Assembly (NCBI GenBank): GCA_965205915.1 | Contig: OZ242191.1 | Location: forward strand, 372,001 to 436,000 | Length of the DNA stretch: 64,000 bases | DNA from: VXMO01 sp965205915 | Lineage (GTDB): Bacteria > Chloroflexota > Dehalococcoidia > UBA6926 | Reading direction: 5' to 3' | Shown: positions 1 to 7,683 of the stretch, one piece after another | Layout of the letters: each line of letters starts with the position of its first letter | Numbering within the stretch: position 1 is the stretch's first letter | The notes under the pieces: model-generated | What the model saw: only the letters and a program-made list of their open reading frames with translations | The model's database searches: none | What the model was told of the DNA's origin: nothing | Position numbers and translations under genes: made by a program

Positions 1-272
1 TGGCGGACGGCGCCTTACTCGACTATGAACAGGGCAACAGGGCTTATGGCTTAACACTGACGGCCACTGACGGCCTTGGGCAGACGGCGTCTGTCACCGT
101 GACGATACAGCTCACGAACATTGAGTTACCGGCTTTGGCGGGACGCTACGACACGGACAACGATGAGAGGATCAGCCGGGCCGAGGCACTGGCGGCGGTG
201 GCGGACTATTTTGAGGGAACGACATCGCGGGTAGTATTGGGTGACGTGTTGGCGGTATACGGCGGGGGCTAG
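1..272 (+). CDS. C-terminal end of a secreted cadherin-like / dockerin-like repeat protein (partial)
   Basis: The open frame enters from the left edge (first full codon at base 3) and stops with TAG at 270-272. The first ~35 residues look like the end of a cadherin-type beta-sandwich domain (LTATDGLGQTASVTVTI). The last ~45 residues read YDTDNDERISRAEALAAVADYF and then a second short helix, which resembles an EF-hand or dockerin-like calcium-binding tail. Such tails end large extracellular proteins in Chloroflexota. The role is probably at the cell surface; that is inferred from the domains. The N-terminus and signal peptide lie outside the window. Confidence 0.75.
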   Translation, partial: ADGALLDYEQGNRAYGLTLTATDGLGQTASVTVTIQLTNIELPALAGRYDTDNDERISRAEALAAVADYFEGTTSRVVLGDVLAVYGGG

Positions 273-298
273 AAGCGGGAACTTGCGTGAGATGCCGT

Positions 299-841
299 CT
301 ATTCGAAGTACTCGTCTTCGCTAAAGCGGGTCCAGGACGTGAAGACGGGGAAAGGGGACGGCAGGATGCCGTCGGGGTCGTTGAGCCTGAACTCGATTCC
401 GTCCTTATCGAGGGCGTTGCGGATCGAGATGGAGAAGCCGTTTGACGGGATGCAGTTTATGCACTGCTCCGTCAGGATGCGCTCCGAGCGAGGATTCTCG
501 AAGTAGATGATGATGTTGGAGAGATCCCCGGATGTCTCGATGCGGTAGTCATCGGCTGTGATGCTCCACTCATCGACGGCGTTGTTTCCCTCCGAATACT
601 GCGCCCAAATTTCCAGGCCGTTGAAGAAATCTATGATGACGGAACGGCGCGGGCTCTCGTCCTTGCCGGGGTCAAATTGGCGGAATGAGCGGTCGTCTAA
701 TGCCGACTTTATCTGAGTTTCTTCGCTTTCGGTGACGGGTTCAGGCGTGGCGCAGGCGGCAAACACCGCGGCCCCGATTGCCAGGGCCACGAGCAGCAGG
801 GCCGGGATGAGGCGCGCCTTGATACCGAAACGCGCCACCAT
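299..841 (-). CDS. Putative lipoprotein of unknown function
   Basis: 180 residues. The N-terminus has basic residues, a hydrophobic stretch (LIPALLLVALAIGAAVFAA) and a cysteine in the sequence FAAC-ATPEP, so it looks like a lipoprotein signal peptide with a lipobox near residue 30. The mature part is acidic and soluble, with a CINC motif near residue 127. I do not recognise a family. It starts 5 bases after the glutaredoxin stop codon at 847, so the two are probably co-transcribed, glutaredoxin first. Confidence 0.7.
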   Translation of the reverse strand: MVARFGIKARLIPALLLVALAIGAAVFAACATPEPVTESEETQIKSALDDRSFRQFDPGKDESPRRSVIIDFFNGLEIWAQYSEGNNAVDEWSITADDYRIETSGDLSNIIIYFENPRSERILTEQCINCIPSNGFSISIRNALDKDGIEFRLNDPDGILPSPFPVFTSWTRFSEDEYFE

Positions 842-846
842 CTCGC

Positions 847-1101
847 TTAGTTGAGGCCGAGGGCGGCGCTGAGTTCTTTGTCGGAGGGTTCCGTAAGGAT
901 GCGGCCGCCGGGCAGGACGATTGTCGGGACGACCTGCATTCCCTTGTTGAGGTGACGGACCGTGTCCGCGGCCTCCGGCACTTCCTCAATGTTGATCCAG
1001 GTGTACTTGACGTTGTGCTTGTCCAGCAGGCGCTTGGAGCGCGCGCAGTCCGGGCACCACGTTGTTGCGTACATGAGGATTTCCGCTTCGGTTTGCGTCA
1101 T
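847..1101 (-). CDS. Glutaredoxin / mycoredoxin-family thiol-disulfide oxidoreductase
   Basis: 84 residues, the usual length for small glutaredoxins. The active site is WCPDC near residues 15-19, followed by the thioredoxin-fold signature VVPTIVLPGG with the conserved cis-proline (TVPT type) and a C-terminal helix. The WCPDC form is typical of mycoredoxin-like or NrdH-like proteins of Actinobacteria and Chloroflexota rather than CPYC glutaredoxins. It probably reduces mixed disulfides in the cytoplasm. ATG at 1101 is preceded by AAAGGAG on the minus strand. The lipoprotein gene follows directly. Confidence 0.9.
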   Translation of the reverse strand: MTQTEAEILMYATTWCPDCARSKRLLDKHNVKYTWINIEEVPEAADTVRHLNKGMQVVPTIVLPGGRILTEPSDKELSAALGLN

Positions 1102-1221
1102 GATGGGTCTCCTTTAGGCCGTCGCGACGGCGATTCGTTGTATTTAGTTTACCTGAGTGGGGAAAGGCTGACGAGGCGGCGGCGATACGTGGTTGGTGGG
1201 CGTTACGGGGTTTGGTTGCAC

Positions 1222-1440
1222 TCCTGGTTCAAGATTCCCGCGTTCGCGGGAATGACGGGGAAGTTGCGGGAATGACGGGGGGGATTGCGGGTGACGGGGG
1301 ATGGGGTTGCGGGTGACGGGGGATGGGGACGTGGGTGGCGGGGGATGGGGGCGTGGGCCCCCGCCTTCGCGGGGGATTCGGAGGGGGCGCGGGGATTCGA
1401 GGGGTGTGGGGGATTCGAGGGGGCGCGGGGGGCGGGGCGT
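1222..1440. repeat. Intergenic palindromes and G-rich iterations
   Basis: The 353-base gap between the glutaredoxin and cyclodeaminase genes holds no credible gene. A palindrome ATTCCCGCGTTCGCGGGAAT lies at about 1234-1253 followed by ATGACGGGG, then a second copy of the right arm (GCGGGAATGACGGGG) 19 bases later. Next come drifting G-rich copies (GGGTGACGGGGGATGGGG twice). A second palindrome class, GGGCCCCCGCCTTCGCGGGG, begins near 1357 and is followed by GGATTCGGAGG iterations. Confidence 0.8.
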
Positions 1441-1454
1441 GTCGCGACGCGCCC

Positions 1455-2402
1455 CTACAGGTCTGCTTGTGTACCCCTGCCCTGGGCGATGGCGGCTTTG
1501 TAGACTTGGGTGGCGAGGGCTACGTCCCAGAGGCCGATGCCGTGGGACTCAAAGAGTGTGATGTCCTGCGGGGATCGGCGGGCGGTTTCGCGTCCTGCAA
1601 CTATGTCCCCGAGTTCAGGCAGGCGGGCGAGATCTACGATGCCGCGCTCGATGGCCTCGTGGAGGTCTCCGCTTTCGAGGGCCGTCTGTTCACGGTCGTC
1701 GACGACGATGGCGTCGGCTTTGCGCACGGCATCGAGGTCGATTTCGCGGCGCAGGAGGGAGTTGGAGCCGATGGCGTTCACATGGGCGCCATGTTTCAGC
1801 CACGCGCCGTGTAAGACGGGTTCGGAGGCGTTGGTGGCGGTTATGACGATATCGGTTTCGGCGGCGGCCTGCGGGTTGTCGACGGGTTCAACTGTCACAC
1901 CCGTGTGTTCGGTCATTCGCTCTGCGAACTGATTGCGCCTACTCTCATCACGTCCATAGGCCAGAACGCGAGAGACGTTTCGGACGGCGCAGACGGCGGC
2001 CACCTGCGTGTGGGCCTGTGTTCCGACGCCGATGATGCCGACGGTCTGGCCTGCGTCCTCGCGCGCCATGTATTTTGTGGCAACGCCGCTCGCCGCGCCG
2101 GTGCGTAGCGTGCCAAGCCATCCAGCCTGAATGATAGCCGCGAGCTTGCGTTCATTCATGTCATAGAGGAGGACATGGACTGCGCCGGCGGCGTAGAAGG
2201 CCGTCTTGAACCCGAGGAAGCCGGTTTCGGCGTCGCCGCCGGGCATGATGGCGACGGAGCCGTGCGGGGCGCGGAGGCGGCGGCGTGGGTCGTTTACCGC
2301 CCTACCCTGTCCCTGGCTCTTGTGGGCGTTTTCAAGCGCCGTGATGGCATCGTCCATCGTTGAAAGATCACGAACATCTTGCTCGGTTAGCAGAAGGGCC
2401 AC
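1455..2402 (-). CDS. Ornithine cyclodeaminase / mu-crystallin family protein
   Basis: 315 residues, full length for the family. The substrate-side residues are visible: a lysine in GFKTAFY, an arginine in LRTGAAS and the aspartate of VVDDRE. A Rossmann nucleotide-binding motif GIIGVGTQAHTQ lies near residues 122-133. The family includes ornithine cyclodeaminase, ketimine reductases and alanine dehydrogenase-like enzymes, all NAD(P)-dependent. The exact substrate cannot be read from the sequence. The start is GTG at 2402 after GAGAGGTG. It is divergent from the AAA+ gene, with a 141-base shared upstream region. Confidence 0.88.
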   Translation of the reverse strand: MALLLTEQDVRDLSTMDDAITALENAHKSQGQGRAVNDPRRRLRAPHGSVAIMPGGDAETGFLGFKTAFYAAGAVHVLLYDMNERKLAAIIQAGWLGTLRTGAASGVATKYMAREDAGQTVGIIGVGTQAHTQVAAVCAVRNVSRVLAYGRDESRRNQFAERMTEHTGVTVEPVDNPQAAAETDIVITATNASEPVLHGAWLKHGAHVNAIGSNSLLRREIDLDAVRKADAIVVDDREQTALESGDLHEAIERGIVDLARLPELGDIVAGRETARRSPQDITLFESHGIGLWDVALATQVYKAAIAQGRGTQADL

Positions 2403-2543
2403 GCATCACCTCTCGTTTCAGTAGTACATCAATAGTACGCGGGGTTGATGCCAAATTGACACGCTGTAACAGCGAACGGACAATGAGACAACGCATCGCG
2501 CCACGATAGGCGGGCGCGAACCACAAAGCGGGGGAGGTTGACT

Positions 2544-3938
2544 ATGACCCAGGCGCGGACGATTGGAGAACTGAGGCAGAGCGAGTACCCCGTCCTGAAT
2601 GTGAAGGACGAGCTTCGCAAGAACCTCGTGGGGCGTATCCGTTCCGGGGAGGAACTTTTCCCGGGGATCATCGGCTATGAGGATACGGTTCTGCCGCAGA
2701 TCGAAAACGCCATTATCTCCGGCCAGGACATCATTCTGCTGGGCGAGCGGGGCCAGGCAAAGACGCGGCTGATTCGCGCGCTTGTTGGATTGCTCGATGC
2801 GGAAGTACCGATCATCGAGGGCTGTGAAATCAACGACAGTCCCTATCAGCCGACATGCAGTCCCTGCATTGCGCGGGTTTCTGAGGAGGGCGATTCGACA
2901 CCCATCGCGTGGATGCCCCGAGAGCGGCGCTACGGCGAGAAGCTGGCGACGCCGGACATCACGATCGCGGACCTCATCGGCGAGGTTGATCCCATCAAGG
3001 TTGCTGAGGGGCGCTATCTCTCAGACGAGTTCACCATCCATTACGGGTTGATCCCGCGGACGAATCGCGGCATCTTCTGCATCAATGAGTTGCCTGACCT
3101 CTCGGAGCGGATACAGGTGGGCATGTTCAACATCATGGAGGAGCGGGACGTCCAGATTAAGGGGTACAAGATCCAGTTGCCGCTCGATCTGTTCCTGATT
3201 GCGAGCGCGAACCCTGAGGACTACACGAATCGTGGGCGAATCATCACGCCGCTCAAGGATCGGTTCGGAGCGCAGATTCGGACGCACTATCCCAAGACGC
3301 TCGAGCACGAGATCGAGATTATGGATGCCGAGCGCCAGGAGATCACGGACGTTGGCATCACGCTGACGATGCCGAGTTTCATCAAGGAGACCGTCGCGGA
3401 GTTCACAGGCCTTGCGCGTAAGAGCGGCGACGTGAACCAGCGCTCCGGCGTCAGCGTGCGGGTGTCCATCGGCAACTATGAGACCATCGGCTCCAACGCG
3501 GTGCGGCGCTCTCTGCGTCTCAAGGAGAAGGAGGCCGTGCCGCGCGTCAGTGACATGGCGTATTTCCTGACATCCACGGCGGGCAAGGTTGAGTTGGAGA
3601 GCGTGGAGGAGGGCCGGGAGCCGCGCATCATTGATGAGTTGACCAAGCGGGCCGTCCTCAATACGTTCAACAACCACTTCTCCGTCAATGAGTTCGACAC
3701 CGTTATCCGGCGCTTTGACGAGGGGCTGGCCATCGACACGGGCGACATGATTCCGTCCAAGGATCTCGCCGGCTGGCTCAAGGATTTGCCCGAGTTGAAG
3801 GATGCGGCGAATCGGCTGGATGTGAAGCGGTCGGTGGCGGCGCAGGCGTCGGTTGTGGAATTCGTGTTGGACGGGCTGCACCTGAGCCGGAAGATCAACA
3901 AGGACCGTCACGAGGGTGGCTACCGCTATCGCGGCTGA
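2544..3938 (+). CDS. Magnesium chelatase-like / MoxR-type AAA+ ATPase
   Basis: 464 residues from ATG 2544. GGGGAGG lies 7 bases upstream, which favours this start over an in-frame TTG at 2538. Walker A is GERGQAKT near residue 66 and the Walker B region is GIFCINELPDL near residue 175. ASANPEDYTNRGRIITPLKDRFG carries sensor 1 and the arginine-finger region typical of ChlI/BchI ATPases. A cluster of cysteines (CEIN, TCSPC) sits between Walker A and B. These ATPases usually remodel or load metal into a partner with a VWA protein. The VWA gene starts 8 bases after this stop, so the two form a pair. Confidence 0.9.
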   Translation: MTQARTIGELRQSEYPVLNVKDELRKNLVGRIRSGEELFPGIIGYEDTVLPQIENAIISGQDIILLGERGQAKTRLIRALVGLLDAEVPIIEGCEINDSPYQPTCSPCIARVSEEGDSTPIAWMPRERRYGEKLATPDITIADLIGEVDPIKVAEGRYLSDEFTIHYGLIPRTNRGIFCINELPDLSERIQVGMFNIMEERDVQIKGYKIQLPLDLFLIASANPEDYTNRGRIITPLKDRFGAQIRTHYPKTLEHEIEIMDAERQEITDVGITLTMPSFIKETVAEFTGLARKSGDVNQRSGVSVRVSIGNYETIGSNAVRRSLRLKEKEAVPRVSDMAYFLTSTAGKVELESVEEGREPRIIDELTKRAVLNTFNNHFSVNEFDTVIRRFDEGLAIDTGDMIPSKDLAGWLKDLPELKDAANRLDVKRSVAAQASVVEFVLDGLHLSRKINKDRHEGGYRYRG

Positions 3939-3946
3939 GGCATTTT

Positions 3947-5995
3947 GTGTCCCCAAACTATCGGTTTTCACGTTGGGACGGCACACAGTTGCTGTCCGAG
4001 GCAGCGGATGAGGCCCTCCTAAACGAGTTCATGGAGGATGTTCTCGCGCGCGGGGACATCGAATCATCGCTGCGTTCAATCTTGCGCCGTGGGGCGCACC
4101 CGCGTGACAGTGATGTCGACGTGCAGGGCATGGACGACATGCTGCGCAAGTTGCGCGCACAGCGGCAGGAAGTCCTGCGCAAACACGACCTTGGCAGCCT
4201 GCTGGACGATCTCCGCAATAAGCTGGAAGAGGTCATTCAGACGGAACGTCAGGGAATCGAGGAGCGCGTGGCGGCGGCGAACAATGCCGTTTCCAATCCG
4301 CCGGGGGGGCTGGACGCAGAGACAGCCGCACGACTCGCTGAGCGCGTGCGGGATATGGCTCAACGGAATGAGGCAAAGCTCAATGCCCTGCCCGACAACC
4401 TCGGCGATGCCGTTCGGGAACTGAATGACTACGAGTTCATGGAGCCGGAGGCGCAGCGGCTGTTCGAGGAGCTAAAGAGCCTCATTCAGCAGCAGTTCGT
4501 CGACCGGCAATTCTCGGACCTCAAGGACGGCCTGGATAATCTCACGCAGCAGGATGTCGATGCAGCTGCAGAGATGATGCGCGAACTCAACAGCATGTTG
4601 CAGCGACATATGCGCGGCGACGAGGACCCCGGCTTCGATGAGTTCATGGAGCAATGGGGCGGCGCGTTTGGCGACTCGCCGCCGCAGGACATCGAGCAGC
4701 TGATCGACCGCTTGCAGGAGCAGGCGGCTCAGGCGCAGTCGCTGATGAGCAGTTTGTCGCCGAGCCAGCGCCAGCAGTTGCAGGACATGATTTCCGGGAT
4801 GTTGGATAACCCGCAGTTGGCCCAACAGATGTCGGAGTTGCAGGCGAACCTGGACAATCTGCGGGTTGGCGGGGAGTTGGGGCGGAAATTCAAGTTCAGT
4901 GGTGATGAACCCCTTGCCCTGAAGGACGCGCTCAACCTGATGGATGAACTGAACCGCATGGACGGTCTTGAAGACGATCTCAAGAAGGCTCTATACGGCG
5001 GCGGTGGCATCGATCAAATCGACGCGGAGCAGCTTGGGGAGATCCTGGGCGAGGACGCTGAGGCATCGCTGGAGCGGCTGCGTCAGTTGGCCGAAAGGGC
5101 CGTTGAAGAGGGGTTGCTACGCACGACGGAGAAGGGCGCCCATGAGTTCACGGCGCGCGGCATCCGCAAGATTGGCGAAAAGGCGCTCGCCGAGATATTT
5201 GGCTATCTAAGGCGAACGTACACGGGCAGGCATGATGCGCGCGTTCGCGGGCAAGGCGGCGAGCCGACGGAGGTGACGCGCCCGTATCAATACGGTGACG
5301 AGTTCAACGTGGACCTACGGAGGACGTTGCAGTCGGCCGTCATGCGCGGTGGAAACAGCGTTCCGATCCGTCTTGAGGCTGACGATTTCCAGGTGCGCGA
5401 GACGGAGGATATGGCGCAGGCCGCGACGGTGCTGTTGATCGACCTCAGCCTGTCGATGGCGATGCGCGGCAATTTCGTGACGGCCAAGAAAGTTGCCCTT
5501 GCGCTGGATACTTTGATCCGCACGCAGTTCAGTCGCGACAGCCTGTATGTGGTGGGGTTTTCGACGTACGCGCGGGAGATGAAGCCGGAGACGCTGGCGT
5601 ACCTGAGCTGGGATGAGTTTGAGCCGTACACGAACATTCAGCACGGGCTGGTGGTGGCGCAGAAGCTGTTGGCGCGGCATTCGGGCGGCAACAAGCAGAT
5701 CATCATGGTCTCGGACGGGGAGCCGACGGCGCATATCGAGAACGGCCGTATCTTCTTGCAGTACCCGCCCAGCCCTCGAACGATCCAGGAGACCCTGAAA
5801 GAGGTGGCGCGCACGACGCGGGCGGGCATCTCGATCAACACGTTCATGCTTGAGCAGAACGCGTTCCTGATGGAGTTTGTGGATCAGATGACGCGCATCA
5901 ATAAAGGGCGCGTGTTCTATACGTCGGCGGAGCAGCTCGGCGAATACATCGTCGTGGACTATTACACGAACCGGCGGCGGTCTTTGATTTCTTGA
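3947..5995 (+). CDS. VWA-domain protein, partner of the AAA+ ATPase
   Basis: 682 residues starting at GTG 3947. The first ~430 residues are helical, glutamine- and glutamate-rich, and probably coiled coil. The last ~200 residues form a von Willebrand factor A domain with a MIDAS motif LLIDLSLSM (DxSxS) near residue 497 and a second metal-site segment IIMVSDGEPT near residue 585. Chelatase-like systems pair such a protein with a MoxR/ChlI ATPase, where the VWA part binds the substrate or a third component. Two PaREP1-like genes follow in the same direction, the first 10 bases downstream, suggesting a four-gene operon. The target is unknown. Confidence 0.9.
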   Translation: MSPNYRFSRWDGTQLLSEAADEALLNEFMEDVLARGDIESSLRSILRRGAHPRDSDVDVQGMDDMLRKLRAQRQEVLRKHDLGSLLDDLRNKLEEVIQTERQGIEERVAAANNAVSNPPGGLDAETAARLAERVRDMAQRNEAKLNALPDNLGDAVRELNDYEFMEPEAQRLFEELKSLIQQQFVDRQFSDLKDGLDNLTQQDVDAAAEMMRELNSMLQRHMRGDEDPGFDEFMEQWGGAFGDSPPQDIEQLIDRLQEQAAQAQSLMSSLSPSQRQQLQDMISGMLDNPQLAQQMSELQANLDNLRVGGELGRKFKFSGDEPLALKDALNLMDELNRMDGLEDDLKKALYGGGGIDQIDAEQLGEILGEDAEASLERLRQLAERAVEEGLLRTTEKGAHEFTARGIRKIGEKALAEIFGYLRRTYTGRHDARVRGQGGEPTEVTRPYQYGDEFNVDLRRTLQSAVMRGGNSVPIRLEADDFQVRETEDMAQAATVLLIDLSLSMAMRGNFVTAKKVALALDTLIRTQFSRDSLYVVGFSTYAREMKPETLAYLSWDEFEPYTNIQHGLVVAQKLLARHSGGNKQIIMVSDGEPTAHIENGRIFLQYPPSPRTIQETLKEVARTTRAGISINTFMLEQNAFLMEFVDQMTRINKGRVFYTSAEQLGEYIVVDYYTNRRRSLIS

Positions 5996-6005
5996 CCGGG
6001 TCTGC

Positions 6006-6362
6006 ATGAATCCCGTTTCTTACCTGGAGCAGGCATATATCTTCCTACAGCAGGCTGATGAAGAGCTGGCTCGTGGCGATCTCAGGCAAGCGTCAGAGAA
6101 GGCGTGGGGAGCGGCAGCGCAGGCGGTCAAAGCAGCAGGAGAGGCGCGCGGCTGGGAGCATGACACGCATGGGCGGTTGTTCGTCATAGCACGCCGGTTG
6201 TCCGAGGAGCAGCAGGGCTCCCGTATCATGCGACAGTTCCGCCGTGCCGGGCGTCTTCATCAGAATTTCTATGAAGGGAAGTTAGATGCCGACCAGATAG
6301 CGTCTGCATTGGCTGATGTGGCTAGACTTGTCGAGACTATTGGCGATGTTCTTTCTCAGTAG
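6006..6362 (+). CDS. PaREP1 / HEPN-like helical protein, copy 1
   Basis: 118 residues, entirely helical by composition. The segment GDLRQASEKAWGAAAQAVKA and the motif RRAGRLHQNFYEGKL resemble PaREP1-family proteins, which I place near the HEPN fold. RAGRLH fits the HEPN ribonuclease pattern R-x4-6-H, but activity is only inferred. It begins 10 bases after the VWA stop and 15 bases before the next gene, so it is probably in the same operon. No clear ribosome-binding site is visible. Confidence 0.65.
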   Translation: MNPVSYLEQAYIFLQQADEELARGDLRQASEKAWGAAAQAVKAAGEARGWEHDTHGRLFVIARRLSEEQQGSRIMRQFRRAGRLHQNFYEGKLDADQIASALADVARLVETIGDVLSQ

Positions 6363-6377
6363 TAGAGTGGAAACACC

Positions 6378-6764
6378 ATGAACGCACAAGATCACATGGA
6401 TGCCAGCCGAAAGCAATTGGCTTGGGCTTGGCGGGCGCTTGAGTTTGAAGACTACCGCGGCGCAACGGGAAGGGCGTGGGCGGCGACCGTTGAAGCTACA
6501 AAGGCAGTTGCGGAAAGCAGGAACCTCGCCTGTAAGTCCCCGGCGGATGTCTATGGCGTTGCTTACGCTATCCTGCGTGAGATCAAGGACGAAAAGATGG
6601 ACGATGGGTTCAGTTGGGCCGAAACACTACATACGGAGTCTTTGCAGGACTATCTTTTGGAATCAGAAATCGAACTTGGCATCAAGGGCGTAACGGATTT
6701 CGTTGAGGGCGTTGCGGCCTGTCTAAACGTTGGGGCAGCGTCCGCAGGTAAGTCTGCGGACTAG
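6378..6764 (+). CDS. PaREP1 / HEPN-like helical protein, copy 2
   Basis: 128 residues, a diverged relative of the preceding gene: EFEDYRGATGRAWAATVEATKAVAES aligns with the first gene's GDLRQASEKAWGAAAQAVKAAGEA, and ETLHTESLQDYLLE with GRLHQNFYEGKL. The R-x4-6-H motif is not kept here because SWAETLH lacks the arginine. A catalytic/non-catalytic pair is therefore possible but unproven. ATG 6378 is preceded by AGAGTGGA. The operon probably ends here, as the next genes run the other way. Confidence 0.6.
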   Translation: MNAQDHMDASRKQLAWAWRALEFEDYRGATGRAWAATVEATKAVAESRNLACKSPADVYGVAYAILREIKDEKMDDGFSWAETLHTESLQDYLLESEIELGIKGVTDFVEGVAACLNVGAASAGKSAD

Positions 6765-6793
6765 TCTACCTGCAAGCGCTCGCCCTACCCCGC

Positions 6794-7108
6794 TTATGGC
6801 AGTGGTGAGAACGGCAGCGGGTTCAGGATGTGGTTGGTGATGTGGCTGACGGTTTCGCCGTATTTTTCCATCGAGGCCGGCCATTCGGGATCGGCGTAGA
6901 ATGCGGCCCATGCTTGCTCTCTCGCTTCCCAGCTTTCCCATGCCAGCATGTAGATGAGCCGATGGGGGATGCCGATGTCCTCCTGCCAATAGCCGACGGC
7001 TCGGAAGCCGTGTCGCTCAAAGAGTTTCGTGTTCACCTCAGCGAATCGGTCAATGAGCACGGTCATCTTGGATGTGTGCGCCTCGTATTGTCTGAGTTCA
7101 TAGAACAT
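6794..7108 (-). CDS. NIPSNAP family protein
   Basis: 104 residues. The opening FYELRQYEAHTSKMTVLIDRF, the central GYWQEDIG...LIYMLAWES and the tail ending in LPFSPLP match the NIPSNAP dimeric alpha-beta barrel family. The biochemical role of bacterial members is not settled. They often sit beside catabolic and VOC genes, as here (VOC gene 45 bases upstream on the same strand). Confidence 0.85.
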   Translation of the reverse strand: MFYELRQYEAHTSKMTVLIDRFAEVNTKLFERHGFRAVGYWQEDIGIPHRLIYMLAWESWEAREQAWAAFYADPEWPASMEKYGETVSHITNHILNPLPFSPLP

Positions 7109-7153
7109 TCTTAACTAGCCTCCTTCGCGATTCGTGGGGAGTATTTGTTGATG

Positions 7154-7579
7154 TTAGCTCTCGCTTGGGTCAACAGGCAGGCCGGCGCCGGTGGCGACTT
7201 CCCAAAGGAAGCCGTCCGGGTCCGCAAAGTAACCGCCGTAGCCTCCCCAAAATGTGTCATGGGCAGGCTTGGCGATGCGCCCCCCGGCCGATTCTGCGAG
7301 GCGCAGAACCGCATCAACTTCCTCGCGTGACGCGACGTTGTGGGCGATGGTAAACCCGTGCAAGGCCGGTTGGGGTGTGCCCTTGTGCTCAGGCATGTTG
7401 GCGTCATCGGCAAGATCATCGCGGGAGTAGAGCGCGAGCATGACGCCGTTCATCTCAAAGAACGTGATCTCATCACCGCCCGCGTCATGCACGGGGAATC
7501 CGAGGCCGTCACGGTAGAACTGCGTTGACCTCGCAAGGTCCGAGACGCCGAGTGTGATGATGCTTATTCTGGGTTCCAT
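7154..7579 (-). CDS. VOC (glyoxalase/bleomycin resistance) superfamily protein
   Basis: 141 residues with two beta-alpha-beta-beta-beta modules. ITLGVSDLARSTQFYRDGLGF opens the first and HGFTIAHNVASREEVDAVLRLAE the second; GGYGGYFADPDGFLWEV carries the typical C-terminal metal-site glutamate. The family binds divalent metal and includes glyoxalase I, dioxygenases and resistance proteins; the substrate here is unknown. It lies upstream of the NIPSNAP gene on the same strand with a 45-base gap. Confidence 0.85.
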   Translation of the reverse strand: MEPRISIITLGVSDLARSTQFYRDGLGFPVHDAGGDEITFFEMNGVMLALYSRDDLADDANMPEHKGTPQPALHGFTIAHNVASREEVDAVLRLAESAGGRIAKPAHDTFWGGYGGYFADPDGFLWEVATGAGLPVDPSES

Positions 7580-7672
7580 TTGCAGGCGCCTCCCCTATTC
7601 TTTTTGTTCACTGAATTGAGCGTATCGCGGCGCGGTTTGTGGCGGCAATAGGGTGGCGGATTTGAGTTTTGG

Positions 7673-7683
7673 TTCCCGCGAAC
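7673..7683 (-). repeat. Half palindrome at the left end of the IS element
   Basis: TTCCCGCGAAC abuts the left IS end GGAGACCTTTG. It is one arm and the loop of the dispersed palindrome in its AA-loop (minus-strand) orientation. Its exact reverse complement flanks the right IS end. Confidence 0.7.

Noticed and set aside
1285..1561. Glycine/arginine-rich ORFs in the G-rich gap
   Set aside because: They are translated repeat DNA.
3021..3986. 321-residue minus-strand ORF across the AAA+ gene
   Set aside because: Shadow of the real gene: arginine/leucine-rich composition and no motifs, while the plus strand has clear AAA+ motifs.
5315..6007. 230-residue minus-strand ORF across the VWA gene
   Set aside because: Antisense shadow, histidine/arginine-rich, with no family features.
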